Assembly: GCA_964035015.1 (NCBI GenBank)
Contig: OZ036017.1
Location: 1,054,001-1,118,000 of the forward strand
DNA: 64,000 nt
Reading direction: 5' to 3'
Origin: Corallium rubrum
Taxonomy: Eukaryota > Cnidaria > Anthozoa > Scleralcyonacea > Coralliidae
Shown here: piece after piece, positions 1 through 41,105 of the stretch
How the letters are laid out: each line of letters opens with the position of its first letter
Position numbering within the stretch: the first letter of the stretch is position 1
Made by a program: the position numbers and the translations under genes
Notes under the pieces: generated by a model
The model's database searches: none
Told to the model about the DNA's origin: nothing
The model's input: the letters and a program-made list of their open reading frames with translations, nothing else

Positions 1-957
1 TTAAGTGTCAGTGAAAAAGCTGTCGTGAGTTACCAACGTAGAAAAACATTTAACTGAAAATTAACTGATTTTGTAGTCGTCTGATACAGTGCGACTTGTA
101 CACACATATGTACACACGTACGTGGTTAAAAATACAAGATTACAAAGGTGTATCGATACATGAAAAGGTATTGAAAATACCATAAAAACTCGTCTCGGCA
201 CTCATGCTAAAACAGTTATGACGGCAAACTGGCGTTTGCAATAAAAATTGGATAAGCTAGAATAATATCGTGCTTATAATTGGTCATATTTTGCGATTCT
301 TATTTCGTCCCGACACGGTAAAAACCCCCACAAAAAAACAACATTTATCGCTTCCCTGTGTTGAATTTAATCCTGCGAATTGTTTGTCAAGTTGAGCTCC
401 GTTTTCTGTGCTATAATAGTAATAAACCAGACAGAGACCATTTGGGAAAATTGTGTGCATAATAATCAGCACATAGCCGCTTTATTGTAATTGATCATGC
501 AATAATTAATATGAGAAAATATTAAAGAACGTGCTAGCACAGAAAAGGTGGGGGTACTAACGCCCACCACAAATAAATTAACTAACATACATAGTATCAG
601 CGTAGAGAAAACGGGGAGGAGGGTGGGTGAAAAATTTTGATTACCAACTTGAGATGTTGCAGCAGTCCTCGTGTAGTAAGAATGAGAAGATAATGCTTAT
701 CACAGCTATTATATACCACCTGCCTTCCCGTTTTCCCGCGCCTTACACTCATGTGACTAAGCGTATAAATTAAATTACCCCGCGCAAATATTATATGCAT
801 ATAATCTAGATAATTATTTTAAAGGCGGGAAGCAATAAAACCTTTATTGGTATGCCAATAATTCCTTTGTTTGCCAGATTTTAAAGAGGAAGCGCACGCC
901 GCGTGCGCCCCGATCCGCCACTGGACTCGTTTCCAGGTATAAATATCGTAAACAACC
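1..957. other. Non-coding flank, presumably an NDOR1 intron
   Basis: No conserved exon is recognised. A minus-strand stretch at 641-720 was tested for the missing NDOR1 segment and rejected. The segment is AT-rich and unique-looking apart from short purine runs. Confidence 0.4.
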
Positions 958-1139
958 CTGCCTCCTCCGCAGGCCCTCATTGCATCATGGACAGGTCACA
1001 CTTTTGAGAGAGCCTGCAAGAACTTGTAAACAAAGTGGCGAGAGATGCCATTATGCACAGTGAGACTAGGGAACTAGGCGCTAGAGGCTGCAGTTTTGAA
1101 AATGGTTTCCGGCCGCTGTTCGACAAACGTACGTCCAAG

Positions 1140-1154
1140 TTCTTTTATTTTATT

Positions 1155-1193
<39 letters not shown>

Positions 1194-1196
1194 TTA
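1140..1196. repeat. (TTTA)n microsatellite
   Basis: Thirteen or so ATTT units, partly interrupted at the left end. Confidence 0.95.
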
Positions 1197-1551
1197 ACTT
1201 TGCCTCAATACAAGACACACAATTAAGATATGAAAATACAAAGTTATACTATATGAGGCTGGGTAACCGCAACAGCTAAAGCCAATTACTGTGGAGAGCA
1301 GCCCCTACATCATGTGTCGCGAAGAATTTAGGAGATATAGATCAAATTCTAAGATCAGTTGGTTGGTCTTATGCCAGCACTTTTCAGACTTTTTATAATA
1401 AGCCAATCAATTCATCACTTAACTTTGGCTCTACCCTTTTGAATTCTGTTCAACATAGTTCATGATGTTTCAATGTTACTGTTTAATAAACACATTTTAT
1501 TATTGTATCATTGCGTTTTATATCCCTGACTCCTTTGGCTACTGTGAAATC

Positions 1552-1681
1552 TCGTACAACTCTGAAACGACCATGGCTGATGACGTAGTAGAATTTAAAA
1601 ATTAAACGAGACTTACCTGTGAGGTGAAGTTTGATTTAAATTCTACTAGTCATCAGCCGGGAGTGAAAGAGTTGTACGCCC
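1552..1681 (-). repeat. Hairpin with a perfect consensus 5' splice site in its loop
   Basis: Arms of about 45 nt (1552-1600 and 1634-1681) pair imperfectly. On the minus strand the sequence between them reads CTTCACCTCACAG then GTAAGT, a perfect CAG/GTAAGT donor complementary to the U1 5' end. See findings. Confidence 0.6.
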
Positions 1682-2344
1682 TACCCACTGGGTTTGTTTC
1701 CCACCCCAACTCTTTCACTCTGCCACGGTCTAAACTTTCTTATACAGATGACAATGAAGAAATCAGTTTAGAGTTACCGACCTTCTGCCCATAGTATTTT
1801 TAGCGACAAAAATTAATTGAAGGTAAAAATATTTGCCGAACAGCAAATTCGACGGTCACCCGGTCAGGAAAGTACAGCTTTTCTTATTGTTTGTTTTACT
1901 GAGCTATCGAAGACTGTCAGCTGACCAGGAGTTAATAAGATTAGATATTAATTTTGTTACATTGTAGGCTACAGTGTAGCGTAATTCAAGTTTTAACTGT
2001 CGTGGAAAACGAAAGAAGTATGAACTCAATAGTCTCCAAGTAGACTAAAGTGCATTTTCGTTGATTATTCCTGCCGTACATTGACAAAGTTCAAACGTAA
2101 TTGCTTTTTTCAACAATTCCTTCATTTTAAAGGTAGGATTCGTATGTCATAAGTTGAATGTCCTTCAAAATCCTCGGATATAGCCAGGGCTATTAACAAT
2201 GGGTAGTTAATTATGCAATTTATTTCTGGGCAATGTTTTGCCAATTTTTTTACGGGATCTTGCAGACACTAAAAAAGACGTGTGTGACCTGTCCATGATG
2301 CAACGAGGACCTGCAGAGGAGGCAGCAAACGACCTAGGTCTACT

Positions 2345-2372
2345 ATCCAAGTTCTAGTGGCTCAATGGTTAG
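2345..2372 (+). mobile_element. SINE head fragment
   Basis: AAGTTCTAGTGGCTCAATGG, continuing TTAGAGC, equals the 5' end of the SINE at 4651, truncated after the D arm. Confidence 0.6.
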
Positions 2373-2500
2373 AGCAAAAACAAACGAAACTTCACCAATT
2401 TTCAAGCTAAAAACACTAAACTAACATCGAAAATCAGAAGCGTTGCATTAAATCAATGTTATAAAATTTGATGACAAGGAAAATATTAAAGTCAAAATAC

Positions 2501-30639
<28,139 letters not shown>

Positions 30640-30694
30640 CTTGAATGTTTACTCGCTCCAGGTCCCGGTTATCTGAACAATCTCGCCGCCCGTT

Positions 30695-30706
30695 TTTGGC
30701 GGGAAA
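30695..30706 (-). promoter_or_regulatory. E2F-like site upstream of NDOR1
   Basis: TTTGGCGGGAAA matches the E2F consensus and lies 56 bp before the NDOR1 ATG, in a locally GC-richer stretch without a TATA box. The match is seen directly; its use is an inference. Confidence 0.3.
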
Positions 30707-30852
30707 AAACAAGTCTTTTTATAAAATTCCGACCTGAATAAAATAGGAAAACAATATTGAATTTATTTTTTTTAATATCTAAACAGCAATTTATGAACGA
30801 TTGAACTCAAATATTTCTATTGGCTGATTGCTCCATCATGCAAAAATGCACT

Positions 30853-31028
30853 ATAGACCTTTATATAAATTAACCCTCGTGACCTCGTTTCAAAGTAAAA
30901 AATTTGAATTAAAAAAAAATTGAAAGTCAAAGTTTTAATTTCCCACATGAAAACGAGTTTGGCATACGGCTAATTTTTACGTATATAAATCAATTTTAAT
31001 TCGGCGGCCATTTTGGAAAAACGTCTAT
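30853..31028. mobile_element. Palindromic MITE, ATAGACC ends (copy 3 of 3)
   Basis: ATAGACCTTTATATAAATTA and inverse with AATTCGGCGGCCATTTT; about 210 bp upstream of the NDOR1 start codon. Confidence 0.8.
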
Positions 31029-31189
31029 ATTCGGTTCAGCAATTCGCCGTAGCAAAAAAAAAAAATGGCGGTATGTGCGACTTACTATAATCCTTGACAT
31101 CCTTTTTGTCCAGTAAAAATGATATCTCAGAGATAGAGCTTCTAGGATACTAAAATTAGTAAGAAGAAAGCTGTTCTTATTAAACTCAC

Positions 31190-31300
31190 GTCAAACAGTG
31201 CCATTTTGCTCTGTTGGAATTCCGAACTCGTTTGGACTTGCAAAGAGTACAGCCGCCATCTTTTTGAATATTTGCTAGAGCCGAAGCGGATTGTGATGGC
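31190..31300 (-). other. Possible non-coding 5' exon upstream of NDOR1
   Basis: On the minus strand a GTGAGT donor follows at 31189, and a good acceptor (TTTTATTCAG) lies at 30734, so splicing of a 5'UTR exon onto NDOR1 is possible. The segment contains ATGGCGGCT at 31259 with a 22-codon open frame that stops before the donor, which would be an upstream ORF. The 5' border is arbitrary. It could equally be the first exon of an unrelated gene. Confidence 0.2.
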
Positions 31301-32122
31301 CAAAATGAGTTTACATAAAAGTAAACACTGATAAACCTTCACCAAAACGACCTTGAAACCATGTCTGTTTGCCATTAGACTGAAGTCCCGCTCAGGAACT
31401 CAGAACTCGGAAACTTTTCACCGGGTGTAAGAGTTCCGCCGCGGCACCCATTTTTCTCATATATTTAGGACATGCTAGTAATTCTGTAGGTAAAATCAAA
31501 ATCACGGCAAAAAAATTATAATTGTGTTCTCTTTTTCATTATTTTAGAAATCAGTTAGCAAACGGTTATTTTAAGGTGGATTTCCAGTCGCTACTCTTTA
31601 TCGATTTATTTTTCGATCGATTAGCTGTTCTGAGCATGGGAATTGGATCTCAACGAAAGATCACAGATCAAATCATGAATTGCGAGATCGTAAGTGCTGT
31701 AGATTCAGGGGTCGCGGAGGGGGAGGGGCTGGACTTTAGCCAAGGCCAAAAATAAACTCAAGCTTTGAAAAATTGAAGCACGCATGCAATGTTTATAAAA
31801 GGCTTGTTAAGTAGAACTATGTTTAGAAAAACCGAGTGTTGAGTTTCATTTGAATAGTTTGTTTGCGTTGCCTTGGGCTATCGATTTACGGTGTTGAGGA
31901 CCATCCCAAAATATTGCGATTGTATACATTTTGTAGTAATATATATGCTACATTTATAGTTATTAAATTGTAAGATTTGTTTATTAAATTGAATGATGAG
32001 ACTAAAAATTGTGGTTTGTCTCAATATATTTTTTTTTGTTAAAACGTCCTTCAAAATCAGGAAATCAGTTTTAGAGCTTTAGCAATTTTCCGGGGGAGCA
32101 TGCCCCCGGACCCTCTAAAATC

Positions 32123-32216
32123 TTTTTTGGCCCCTTATTTTTTTGGCCCCTTATTTTTTTGGCCCCTTATTTTTTTGGCCCCTTATTTTTTTGGCCCCTT
32201 ATTTTTTTGGCCCCTT
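32123..32216. repeat. 17-18-bp tandem repeat (GGCCCCTTATTTTTTT)
   Basis: Six units just after a GGGGGAGCATGCCCCCGGA motif. That motif (CCGGGGGGCATGCCCCC) also occurs at 34138, with a related upstream context at 62490, suggesting decayed ends of one transposon family. Confidence 0.85.
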
Positions 32217-32948
32217 TTTAGCCCCCGAGATTGCCCATATCGTCCATCGTGGCCGATGCCATTGGAAACCGAGCGTGGCCTAGCTGAACATCGAAGAACT
32301 GCTGCGTCTGTACCAGCTACGAGAAACTGAAGTTCGAATGCAATACCAGAAAGAAACGACAAAGATATATAGAAGAATGCGTGCAGGGTGCTATAAATTC
32401 AGTCTCGAAAGAAGACTGCTTCAGAAGCTCGATCTTCCGAGCAGAAACGTGTATTCCAGTGGAAAGTGTGACGACAGTTCAATTCGATTTAGAAATTTTC
32501 ATTCACTAGAAGGACCGAGGACTCTCCTTGCCTTCGGAACCGGTCATTTCATATTTCCAAGAAGCATAATATCAATAAATGAGCAGAAAACATCGGGTTT
32601 GAAGTTAAAGTGATGTCGCGAATACGAATATAAATCAAACTTTAAATTCGCGACATTATGAAGGAGCTAGAAAAGTAACTCGCGAAACAAAAGTATAGCG
32701 AGTGAAAAAGCACTTTAAAGTTGCAATATGTTTCATGCACGCACGCACGCACGCACGCACAAGCTTAAACTCATATATAATTCGTGCAGATAAATCAGCA
32801 GCAAGCTGCTTAATTCCACCTTCTCTTGGTCAATACTAATCACTAATATAACAAAGGTGTTGTATTAGCAGCTGACATTTAATGATGCGTGGGACAGTCG
32901 GATCGTTCTAGCCACGCCAGGTTGCCATGGATGCTAGGGTGCATGTTG

Positions 32949-32949
<1 letters not shown>

Positions 32950-33017
<68 letters not shown>
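32950..33017. repeat. (TA)n microsatellite
   Basis: About 33 TA units; abuts the hairpin at 33018-33100. Confidence 0.98.
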
Positions 33018-33019
<2 letters not shown>

Positions 33020-33100
33020 CTCAAAAGTTGCTACAGGCTGTTTCATCTAAAAAGATTCTTCTTTTAAGATGAAACAGCCTGTAGCAGACTTTTGAGGTAA
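33018..33100. repeat. 83-bp near-perfect hairpin between TA microsatellites
   Basis: TTGCTACAGGCTGTTTCATC and its inverse pair, for about 36-bp arms around a short loop. Confidence 0.8.
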
Positions 33101-33171
33101 GCGAAAATCTATATTTGCTCTAACTATATGTTATCGAGCACTCTTTGCGTTTCGTAGACCAAAACCCACAC

Positions 33172-33276
<105 letters not shown>

Positions 33277-34674
33277 GTGGCTTACTGAGTCACAATTACG
33301 ACACGCTACCCCGAGAAAAAGACTTTTCCTTCATCGTGGCTCGCAGAAGAGTAATAAAAAACACTTTTTTGCGGCAATGAATGTACCGTTACTTTTTAAT
33401 CATCTTTCGGCCAACTAAACACATATATGTATAGAGGAAAAAAGTATATACAGTGTTACGCGGGCAGTATTTTGGATAGAAAAGATAAAGGACTGGGGGT
33501 TTAATCATCCTCAGTATTTCCACCCATGCAGCGGCGGCTGAATTACGAAGGACGCAGATCAACGTGGCTATGTCGAGGCATATCAAAGGCGCTCCAAGCA
33601 GCCACCATACGACACAGTTTAGACCACGATCACAGCTAAGATGTTATGGCATAGTTAATGTAACGCAAGATGTAAGTAATTGATTTTACGCAGCGAGGAA
33701 AACCGGAAAACCCAGCGAAAAACCCTCGAAGCACAGGAGGGATTCTACTCGATCTGACTACCCACATGAGTCGCCCAACCCAATGGTCCCCATGGCCGTT
33801 CTCGTGAAACGTTTCAATCCGTTGACAAACTTGTAAGGGGGGGGGGGGGGGTACATTGTGTTAAGGCCAAGTGAGTAGACTAGTAATGTGTTATATATTT
33901 AGCAGGCATGCATGTGCTATAAATTACAATACTAAGGTCTATACAAAACGCCTCCAACTTGTTTTTACATTTACGACTTGTTTATAAATAAATCTAAAGA
34001 TATTCTGACGTGTATCATTCTATGTTCTGGTTTGATTTCAACAAAATTATGTAATTTATGGCTTTTGGATTACTCTTAAATACTTGCCTCAAAATGCAGG
34101 AAATAGTGTTTCAGAGACCCTAGAAATCCAAAATTTTCCGGGGGGCATGCCCCCACATTCAAGACAGAGGCGTAGCCTGAGGGGGCCCCTGGCCGGGCGA
34201 AATTGTCGCCCCCTCCCCCTCCTGGAGAAATTCAGTCTAGTGCGTTACATTTTCATTCATTTTGCTATGAAAATTTTATTTTGCTATGCTTTTGACTTTG
34301 AGTATTTTGGGGTCGTTCAGTGTGTGTTGTGTTGACAGCCAAGGATCCCGGCGGAAATCTCCAGTACATCCCATTACAGTTATAGATACATCCTTTTACT
34401 TTTTTTAAATTATTTTTTAGGACCACAAGTTTGTTAGTACTTTGTACTATTAAGTGTCACCTTCTTTAAATAAAGTTTCTATCCGTATCTATCTAGTACA
34501 AAATTTAATAAAAAAAAACCCCAAAAAATCCCCCTCCGTTGGCCCTGGTTGAGCTGGCCCCTCCCAGGTTTTACCTGGCCCCCCTTGACAGAAAAACCTG
34601 ACTAGGTTGCTTTCGAGATATTACTAGCGTTCTTGGATGGGCACTGCAGTTCCACTTTCAAGCTGACAAGTTGG

Positions 34675-34883
34675 TAGCCTGGTACCCTGGCCCAATTTCA
34701 AAAGAAATAAGGGCCAGGTAACCACTAATCTCATGCTCGCGTCATCAGGGCTAAATCCACTTATGACGATTGCAGTTTTACTCATAGCCACTAAAAACGC
34801 GCGAAATTTGAACCAATAGGAAAGCAGACGTCTTTAGTGGTTACCTGGCCCATATTCTTTGATTGGGCCAGGGTACCAGGCTA
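34675..34883. mobile_element. 209-bp MITE with 9-bp TSD
   Basis: TAGCCTGGTACCCTGGCCCA and its inverse at the right end are flanked by ACAAGTTGG on both sides (34666-34674, 34884-34892). The 9-bp duplication fits a Mutator-like family. Confidence 0.9.
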
Positions 34884-34917
34884 ACAAGTTGGTAGATCAT
34901 TCGATAAGCCATTTGCA

Positions 34918-35620
34918 CGATGACGTGAGATGGCCTACCAGAATGCTTTGCCAGTATTCTAGGGCTTCGCCTAAAAGGGATGACTCAAAAGGACCCGTCC
35001 AATCCTTTCCAAAATATGTCGCCAAATTGTTGTGTTTTTTTCCAAATTTGTCGTCAAGTTTCAGTGAGTTTCAAGATTTTAGCAATCTTTTCACGCCATT
35101 AACCACAACATAAACTCTAACGTTAACCCTAATCAGAAATCTTGTTTAGCCCCTTAAACTCTTTGGGAAAACATATTTGTCGACATATTTTGGAAAAAGC
35201 CGCGAAAGGACTGGACGGGTCCCTTTTAGTCATCGGTTTTAGCCGAAACCCTAGAATACGAGGTATCATGGGTTTCAAATTATGAAGCTTAACCATCTAA
35301 TAAAACCATCCCACAAGCGGGATGTTAAACTTGAACACATAAAGGTAAAAATTCTATAGGGGTGTTGTGGTCGGGGTATGAGAGGTGGGACATTTTTCCG
35401 GAGGGTTGTGATTAGGTTTAGGGTTTCCGGGGAGTGGTATGGGGGTGAGGTTTCGTTTAAAAAGGTGGTCTAATCAGATGGTGGTTTTAGTAGTTGGTTA
35501 AGCTTCATAATTTGAAGGAAATGAGAGCTCAGAATACTGGCAATTTAAAGCATTCTGATTTCTGGTAGTTGTAGTCATCAGCCAACGCCATCTCACGCCA
35601 TCGTGTAATATGAGTCTGCG
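34918..35620. mobile_element. Nested foldback element
   Basis: Outer arms: ACGTGAGATGG ... CCATCTCACG near 35597. Middle arms (34955-35030, 35175-35260) share GGACCCGTCCA-type sequence. Inner arms near 35285 and 35500 share AATTATGAAGCTTAACCA. No ORF. Confidence 0.65.
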
Positions 35621-35967
35621 CGCAGGCTAGGGGCAGGGCTATTTCGTTTTTTTCTTTTACTTTATACAAAAACTTCTAATTATAATCTCTGAAGAGTGAA
35701 GAGGTGCTTATTCAGAAAAAAAAGATTACACTGGCTTTTGCTATAAACAGTCAGTGCAAAGAAAAGCTATACAATAAATTTGGATGGTACTAGAAACAGT
35801 CTAGAGTGCTGATCATGAAGGCCTTATAGGGTGCATATTAATTTGGGGAAACATTTGCATGCCAGCACAATATAGACGGATGACAGATGAGCAAATGAGC
35901 AATCCAGTTGCATTGTATAGAGATCTGCAGTGGGCTGGCTGAAGTTTTAATATAGTCATTCATGGTC

Positions 35968-36002
<35 letters not shown>

Positions 36003-36080
36003 GCAATAAAGCTCCCAATAAGCGATGACTATGGTATAGTCATGTTTTGATCAAGTTAATATATATATATATATATATAG
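35968..36080. repeat. (TA)n microsatellites
   Basis: Two runs, 35968-36001 and 36059-36079. Confidence 0.95.
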
Positions 36081-36654
36081 CAATACTGATTACATTGATT
36101 CAGTCAATCATCAAGTTACTATTAGTACTGTAAGAGATAACGCCGAAGTGCATATTTTTATATATATAGGACTGACGGTTAGTATAGCTTGAGGCAAAAT
36201 AGCTCCTCGACCTTGCAATGCTTGTTGGCGGACGGAAATAAGGCAGTACAGCATCTTGACCTGCACTTGAAATAACCCGTTATACACAAAAACATACTAT
36301 TTAGACGACGAGTCTTTAAGGTTTATTCTGGTTAGCGCCAGACGATTTTATTCAGCACAGGGAGAGGTCCAGGCCTCAAAGTGTTATAACAAAGCTGTTG
36401 GAAGCTTTTATTTTTGAGGGACCTTTCAAACCCCAATCACAGTTCAAGATTATTCAATAAGTGAATACGACAAGTTTATGTAAGAAATATTTAACGAAGG
36501 TACAGCTTACAGTTTTTTGCTCTTCAGAACACTTTTGACATCGATATCCTATCTACCTGGAGCTGAAAGGCGTTTAATGACGACTATTTAACTTAACGTT
36601 TATTTCTCTTGCTTGTTTTGAATTTTCTTATATTATTTGTTATACAGTGCGTAT

Positions 36655-36878
36655 CAAAAAAACCCCGGAACCCTAGTAGTTTGAAAGCCCTAAAAGCGCT
36701 GCGTTAACTTATAAATTAATCAGCACATAAGTTAATTTCATCATGCATATTAAGACCGTGTTTTTTACGCATCCATGGCTCAGAGGTGTTTATAGGGCTT
36801 TCAAACTACTACAATAGGTTGTTTGAACAGAACACTAATTCATTTTCTAAGGGTTCCCGGTTTTTTTTATACACACTG
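36655..36878. mobile_element. Tc1/mariner-like MITE, TA TSD
   Basis: CAGTGCGTATCAAAAAAACC and near-inverse right end (GGTTTTTTTTATACACACTG), flanked by TA. Internal AGTAGTTTGAAAGCCCTA arms. Confidence 0.8.
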
Positions 36879-36944
36879 TAGTTCAAAGTTCCGCGCAAGC
36901 ACATTGTGGCAGTTGGAACAATGACAATATATTTACACCATATA

Positions 36945-37111
36945 CAGTGGAACCTCGACCATCGTTGGGCAAAAAAATGTGGTCGTAATAACGGGGTGGT
37001 CGTATTAACAGAGGAGTATTACACTGCTTTGAATGTATTTAGGCCAGAAAAAAGTGGTCGTAATAACGAGGTGGTTGTATTAACGGGGTGTCGTATGTCG
37101 GGGTTCCACTG
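36945..37111. mobile_element. pogo/Tigger-like MITE, copy 1
   Basis: CAGTGGAACCTCGACCAT ... GGGGTTCCACTG, flanked by TA. CAGTxGAACCTCG is the typical pogo-type end. The interior GTGGTCGTAATAACGGGG repeats. The sister copy is at 48043-48185. Confidence 0.85.
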
Positions 37112-37563
37112 TATAATTATCAACATACATACAGTCAATAACAATCACATGTGCCACTATATATAGCTAGAATCATGCATGGAAATTAATACCCAAAGTA
37201 TTTCAAACTACATTAACTAACTTTATTTACAAAAATAAGTGAGGGTGTCAATTGGGTAAGTAGCCTTTTGGAACAAAGTGAAAAAATAGTAAATTGCCGA
37301 GATTTTCAGTAACGAAGTACTCTGACGTTTCGATCGAGCATCGAGCCAAGCCCTTCATCTCATCAGCTGATAAAGGGCCTCCACTCGAGTCTCGAAACGT
37401 CGGTAAATCTCGACAGTTACCACAATACCACCTTTTCGCTTGTTTTAACTTTATCAATTTATACTGATATAAACCCTATCAGTCATATCTCATGTAGCAA
37501 ATCTGGGAACGAGAATGCCATGTCATGGCAGTCAGAGTAAACGATCGAGTCATAAAAACTATT

Positions 37564-38250
37564 AAAGCCTAGTTTCCATATAGTTGTAATTGTTGTAATT
37601 CAGTCGGCGATTGATCGGCGATTGTTTGCGATCTTTTACAACAGTCGTGTTTCCATATAGTTGTAATTGTTGTAATTCAAATCGCCGATTCGCTCGGACT
37701 GAGGACTTCTCGGTTTTAACAAAGTTCAGATGCATGAGCTAAGTTTGATATTCAAAAACAAATTGAATGACTATAAACCTTTGTTTGCGATCATTTTCAC
37801 AGTTTATATAACAATATAACAAACATTATTTACAAGTCCAGTAACTTCGCCGCTTAAATCTCATGTTTCTTGAACGTCTGACGACAGTTGCAAACATTTG
37901 AGCTGGCGTACGGCATTCAAGTCTTCGAACTAGTCGTTTAGTAGACTTCGTTAACAAAATCGAGGGTTTTTTGAAAGGATTTGACCGGTTTTTGTAAATA
38001 ATTTTGTGTTTTACGTTGCAAACATCTAGCAAAAAGTCCCCGACTGTCAGTGATTGATGTTTCCATTAACTGTTGTCGCATCGGCGACTGTTGTAATTGT
38101 TGTAGAAGTTGAACCTGATTCAACTTCTACAACAGTCGCCGACTGTCGCCGATTGGATTACAGCAAGTTAAGTTGTAATTGTTGTAAGACTTGATCGGCG
38201 ACAGTCGCCGACTGAATTACAACAATTACAACTATATGGAAACCAGGCTT
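37564..38250. mobile_element. Palindromic MITE, AAAGCCTAGTTTCCATATAG ends
   Basis: The inverse end CTATATGGAAACCAGGCTTT closes 687 bp. Subterminal GTTGTAATTCAGTCGGCGA is repeated in direct and inverted copies (37650, 38050-38220). A fragment lies at 39025-39160. Confidence 0.8.
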
Positions 38251-39756
38251 TCCTCATTGGTCTAGTGTTACTACAGAAACTGCACAATAAAATTTTAAAA
38301 TGTTTAGGAATAATGGCGCCCACTCCTTGAATAGAAAATGCGGAGGTGGGTGTTGACGGCGGTCATTGTTGGAATTTTTCATTAAAGTTGTTATTAAACC
38401 AGTTGAAAAATTAGAATATGCTAAAACAACAGATTGGGCAACTTCAATCACGTAGCACGCTGCAAACGACTAAACACTATATACGCTGAAACTTATAGAG
38501 ACCACGGAAACGGCCAAGGTTACACCCGAATCAATTCAATGGTTTGGCGGGGTCTGTCAGTATATATAGTTGTTTATATTTATAAAGAACGTCAGCTTGC
38601 TGCAAAGTTGAACACAATACGACAATTCCAGAATCTCCAAGGCACTGTATACACGAAAACAAAGCTTAAATATATTTTCGGCAGGCACGCGGAACGTCAC
38701 TATTTTATTCTCAAAATCTCGGCAGTTGATCGACCTTCACGGTGAATGTAAAAGACGGAATGACTTTCCAGAATGGAATGTGGCAGTTGCGGAATGACAA
38801 AAATTAGGACATATACTTTGGACACTTAAGTCAGGAAACATAACTAGACTGACCCACTAGCGGTTGTATTATAGCCCTTTATATAACAACTGCGTAGCGC
38901 CTATATAGTTGCAATGACTTTGAAATAAAATCGAAATATTACCATTTCATCTTTTTATCTTGTTTTGATCCTTGGGTTTTGCAAGATGTTTGTTTTCGGA
39001 ATATGTTTTATACTATATTTCGTGAAGCCTAGTTTTCATATAGTAGAATGCAATTGTATAATTTCAGTCGGCGATCAATCGATCGGCTTGAATCCGAGGT
39101 TCAACTTCGACAAGTCTACGAGACTACAACAACTGCAACAGTCGCTGACGGACAACAGTTATAATACCGTAAAGCTGGGATTTGATCTTTATTAAGGCTT
39201 TTCGCTCAGTGTTATGTCATGTAAAGACGGTTGTGCGTCGTTGGAAGGAAATTAACTCGGTAGGTATTCATCCAATTCATCGTACGGTAGCGTAAACGGC
39301 TGAAAATTAAAAGGATTAACAAGTGTCAAAAATTATTACATATATGACTTTCGTTAAATTGATTACAATATTAAAAAGCTTTGACAATATAACCCTAACC
39401 CTTTCACCTCGTGGGGTTTCCTATTGCCAAGTAAAATCGTCTGGCGTTACGTCCTCCAAGCTGAAAGAGATAAATATAAATAAGTTTTGTGGAAACACCA
39501 CGTAAAATATTTCTTTGCTATTTTTTTTTCTACGTGGTGTTTCCACAAAACGTATTTATATTACTTTATCGCCATGAAAACTTTCAAAGAATTAATGAGA
39601 TAAATATAGTTGGTCTAATTTGAAAGAACTCGTAGAATTGTAACGGAAAACCTTTTACAACTTTTCTTTATCTTTCTTCGTTTTTGAGATACTTTAGTTT
39701 GTTTCATATGTTGCTCAACATGATTGAAATGCATGTTCACTGTCACATATGCCTTA

Positions 39757-39890
39757 TAGCTCTCAGTGGCTCAATGGCAGTAGAGTGTCTGACCGGTCAT
39801 TAGAAGGTTGCAGGTCCGAACCCTGTCTGGGACTCAGAAATCTTTTCTGAGTAGTTGAGCTTGATGAACGTCCACCAAACGTCTGTAAAA
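39757..39890 (+). mobile_element. tRNA-derived SINE copy
   Basis: A box (AGTGGCTCAATGGCAG), B box (GGTCCGAACCC), then GGGACTCAGAAATCTTTTCT and the TTGAGCTTGATGAACGTCC tail. The anticodon arm is degenerate. Confidence 0.75.
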
Positions 39891-41105
39891 AAATTGTGTA
39901 AACGCATAGAATCCAGACGTCAGAGTGAAAACCAGCCAAAGGTTTCTGACAGTCTAGACGGAAGAGATAGCAAATCTTGGTATCTTTAGCTTCTTGCCTG
40001 GCCCAGATGTGAGCTATATATAACAAAACTATAAATAAGCACAAAGTCATCTGCTGTTAATAATATCGAATACTTGAAATAGTAATACGGCGTTGAAAAC
40101 CACATATCTATTAAAAAAAAACTCATTTTGCTTATCCCACTATACTTGATGAAATTTCGATTGGTAAGCCAGATAAACACAGCATCCAATCAATTTCAGC
40201 CAAGGAATGAAGAATTTTCAAGAGAGGTTTGCAGCTTATACAGATTGTGCGTATTCGAGTACTCGACTGCCTGATTTTTGCCTAAACATGGAAACGTTGC
40301 TATGGCGAAGTAGAGAATCGCACAAAACCTTTTTTCTTCGTCCAAGTCATTAGGGAAAGCAATTTGAAGTCAGAAGTCGGATATTAGTCATCGTTAATCT
40401 ATATATATTAAGTTTGAGTACAGAACGAAAATTGAAGAATTATGCGGACGTAAAAATTATGCAGAATAGCATTCCCAAAAGGCAGTTAATTATTACGTGA
40501 CGTTTGTCAAACGCAGCAAAATGGTTCGAATAAATACATTGCACCCATGCAAGGCCCAAGGGGCTGTTCATGAGGCGGCTAGCCCGGTTACCGGACTGAT
40601 TTTATGTCACGAAAATATTTCTATAATTGCAAAACAGAATTAGAATACCCTGTGTGCTGTTCTTACAGAAAAACGAGCCAATTATGCTTTGTATAGTAAT
40701 TTTATATAGTATAATTGTATAAGATTTTCGTGACAGTAAAATCAACCCAGAAAACGTTTCTGAACCAAGACAAGGATCGGACCTGTTTGTTAATACTTAT
40801 GATGACTGACCCATTGTAATCTAGACAGAGAGATCGCGTGCTGTGTCTGGGAGGAACTTGGTTTCGACATGCATGAGGTGCTCTGATAAACACACGATAC
40901 TCATATGCTAGCATATAATATACGCAAGTTAGCAATATGGAATATGTTTTACCGCGTAGTAACACATTTGAAGTGTTATACATGTCTATTTGCTGATAGC
41001 AGGACGACGTTAATATTGTCACCAGAGGAACATGCATGAATATGATATATCATGATTTGACGCTCTGAAAACCAACGAAGATCACTTTGGAAACGTATAC
41101 TGTTC

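Larger units (their letters stand above)
958..2330. mobile_element. Inverted-repeat-bounded element containing a splice-donor hairpin
   Basis: About 45 bp at 958-1003 (CTGCCTCCTCCGCAGG onward) recurs inverted at 2284-2327 with few mismatches, bounding ~1.37 kb. Inside lie a TTTA microsatellite and a second inverted repeat (1552-1681). No transposase is seen. A target duplication was not identified, so the exact ends are uncertain. Confidence 0.5.

Noticed and set aside
641-720. Possible next NDOR1 exon on the minus strand, bounded by AG and GT
   Set aside because: Its translation does not keep the expected RRG-CS-WL block in any frame and the phase does not match exon 11.
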